A stretch of DNA of 35,136 bases from an uncultured Dokdonia sp. (lineage in GTDB: Bacteria > Bacteroidota > Bacteroidia > Flavobacteriales > Flavobacteriaceae), in NCBI GenBank assembly GCA_913060645.1, contig CAJXSW010000020.1, forward strand, positions 1-35,136, in the 5' to 3' direction. This document shows positions 34,246 through 35,136 of this stretch, one piece after another. Made by a program: the position numbers and the translations under genes. Position 1 is the stretch's first letter. Each line of letters begins with the position of its first letter. The notes beneath the pieces are model-generated. The model was not told the origin of the DNA. It saw only the letters and a program-made list of their open reading frames with translations, and searched no databases.

Positions 34246-34283
34246 ATGTTATTAATCACCACTATTTTGTAGCATTACTAACT

Positions 34284-34383
34284 CCGCGTGAGGGATCGCA
34301 GTGGTTACCCTACAGGCTCATAAAGCGATAGCGCAAGGAGCCGAAGCGTATAAACGTAGAGCCCGACCCTTGTGGTCACGCCC
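34284..34383 (+). ncRNA. Structured RNA-like element, unnamed
   Basis: About 100 nt with nested complementary arms and a composition much richer in G and C than its surroundings. GCGTGA (34286-34291) pairs with TCACGC (34376-34381). GGG (34292-34294) pairs with CCC (34367-34369). CTAC (34310-34313) pairs with GTAG (34356-34359). GGCTC (34315-34319) pairs with GAGCC (34338-34342), and GCG/CGC closes the tip. There is no start codon or frame. The motifs GAGGGAT...GTGG and AGCCCGACCC seem familiar from flavobacterial genomes, perhaps a Flavo-1-type motif, but I cannot confirm that. The strand is assigned from the following T-rich hairpin and is not certain. Confidence 0.5.
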
Positions 34384-34399
34384 AAAGCATCCTTATAAC

Positions 34400-34423
34400 A
34401 CAATAAGAGGGTTTTTTTATTGT
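34400..34423 (+). terminator. Weak hairpin with internal T run after the RNA element
   Basis: ACAATAA (34400-34406) pairs with TTATTGT (34417-34423). The T run lies in the loop and right arm, so it is not a classical terminator. It may end the preceding RNA. Confidence 0.3.
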
Positions 34424-34521
34424 TATGTTATCAATTTACTAAAGACTAGATGCGTTTAGACAAATTTTAGTATTTTGCACATGTCTTTACTTAAAGGACG
34501 ACTTCACTTAATTTTTTACAA

Positions 34522-35090
34522 TTGATAGATCAATTAGAGTACAACACGGAGAGAGTTCATCTCATCATTCCCGAGTATGGGCGCCATATACAGAAAATGG
34601 TAAATGATGCGACGGCAATGGAAGACGCCGAAGAGCGTAACAAAACAGCTAAAGCTATTATCGCAGTAATGGGGAATTTACAACCTCACTTGCGTGATGT
34701 ACCAGATTTTCAACATAAGTTGTGGGATCAGTTATTTATAATGTCTGATTTTAAACTAGATGTTGAGTCACCATATGGAAAACCATCTAGAGAGGAGCTT
34801 GCAGAGCGTCCAGAGCCTTTAGAGTATCCACAAAACCATCCTAAATATCGTTTTTACGGTAACAACATCAAACGTATGATTGATGTAGCGGTAAGTTGGG
34901 ATAAAGGAGATATGCGCGAGGGACTTGCAATGACTATCGCAAACCATATGAAAAAGTGCTTCTTAAACTGGAATAAAGATACTGTAGATGATGAGGTCAT
35001 CTTTAATCACTTATTTGAGTTGAGTAATGGGGAAATCAATCTAAAAAATAGTGGAGAAGAATTAGGAGATTCTGACAGGCTTATAAGAGC
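34522..35090 (+). CDS. DUF4290 protein, 3'-truncated
   Basis: An open frame of 189 codons running into the adapter junction. It starts at TTG 34522 (MIDQLEYNTERVHLIIPEYG). TTG is the only usable start, because a stop lies at 34492-34494 with no ATG between. The sequence matches the Bacteroidota-specific DUF4290 family: EYGRHIQKMVNDA, EERNKTAKAIIAVMGNLQP and NNIKRMIDVAVSW. The function is unknown. In related genomes this gene commonly precedes murA, which would lie beyond the contig end (from memory). Confidence 0.85.
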
Positions 35091-35136
35091 CTGTCTCTTA
35101 TACACATCTCCGAGCCCACGAGACGGACTCCTATCT
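35091..35136. other. Nextera sequencing adapter (Read 2 side), not genomic
   Basis: CTGTCTCTTATACACATCT (mosaic end, 35091-35109), CCGAGCCCACGAGAC (35110-35124), then GGACTCCT and ATCT. The eight-base index matches N705 as I remember it. This is library sequence, not genome. Confidence 0.98.

Noticed and set aside
35074-35095. Inverted repeat GACAGGCT...AGCCTGTC at the right end, terminator-like
   Set aside because: Its right arm crosses into the sequencing adapter at 35091, so it is created by the junction.

Overview
The window is a contig of about 35 kb from a marine-type flavobacterium (Bacteroidota, Flavobacteriaceae). The evidence is a type IX secretion sorting domain, two TonB-dependent receptors with carboxypeptidase-like N-terminal domains, a DUF4249 lipoprotein, a DUF4290 protein, a monomeric isocitrate dehydrogenase, an archaeal-type ProRS, and promoters of the Bacteroidota form TTG-N19/21-TAnnTTTG. 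A Dokdonia/Krokinobacter-like origin is my guess and is not demonstrated. Both ends carry Nextera sequencing adapter (1-38 and 35091-35136), so genomic sequence runs only from 39 to 35090.

Layout. Positions 39-2070 form a small accessory island of phage or mobile-element type. It holds a truncated zinc-finger protein and a small protein on the minus strand, a divergent promoter region, then an XRE regulator and a run of tiny plus-strand genes. Two of these are broken, one by a frameshift and one by an in-frame TAG. The island ends at a short tandem repeat beside the 3' end of rlmD. From 2083 on the content is chromosomal: rlmD, rocD, a three-gene minus-strand set (T9SS cargo, DUF2752, CCC-motif membrane protein), an Smr-domain protein, a TSP3-like lipoprotein and a NifS/IscS-type cysteine desulfurase. 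Next comes a minus-strand envelope block: TonB receptor, DUF4249 lipoprotein, M23 peptidase and a second TonB receptor. It is followed by icd, rplS, rpsT, tRNA-Glu and proS, a basic R/S-rich lipoprotein with a FadL-type porin, a flavodoxin-fold reductase, a GH13 amylase lipoprotein, menA, HU, and an AAA-ATPase/recQ/fmt operon. The right end has a DUF493 gene, a structured RNA-like element and a truncated DUF4290 gene.

How the genes work together. Several products act at the cell envelope: TonB receptors for uptake, an M23 peptidase for wall remodelling, a FadL-type porin and surface lipoproteins. The rest is translation and core metabolism: rplS, rpsT, tRNA-Glu, proS, fmt, rlmD, icd, rocD, menA and the cysteine desulfurase.

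Most unusual signal. A GC-rich palindrome with core TTTCGCGAAA, usually extended to GCTTTCGCGAAAGC, occurs 11 times between 3293 and 34245, about once per 3 kb. It lies both between genes and inside five coding sequences, in all three reading frames, and is absent from the left island. It behaves like a genome-wide DNA-level word, similar in kind to cyanobacterial HIP1, and its role is not evident from the sequence.
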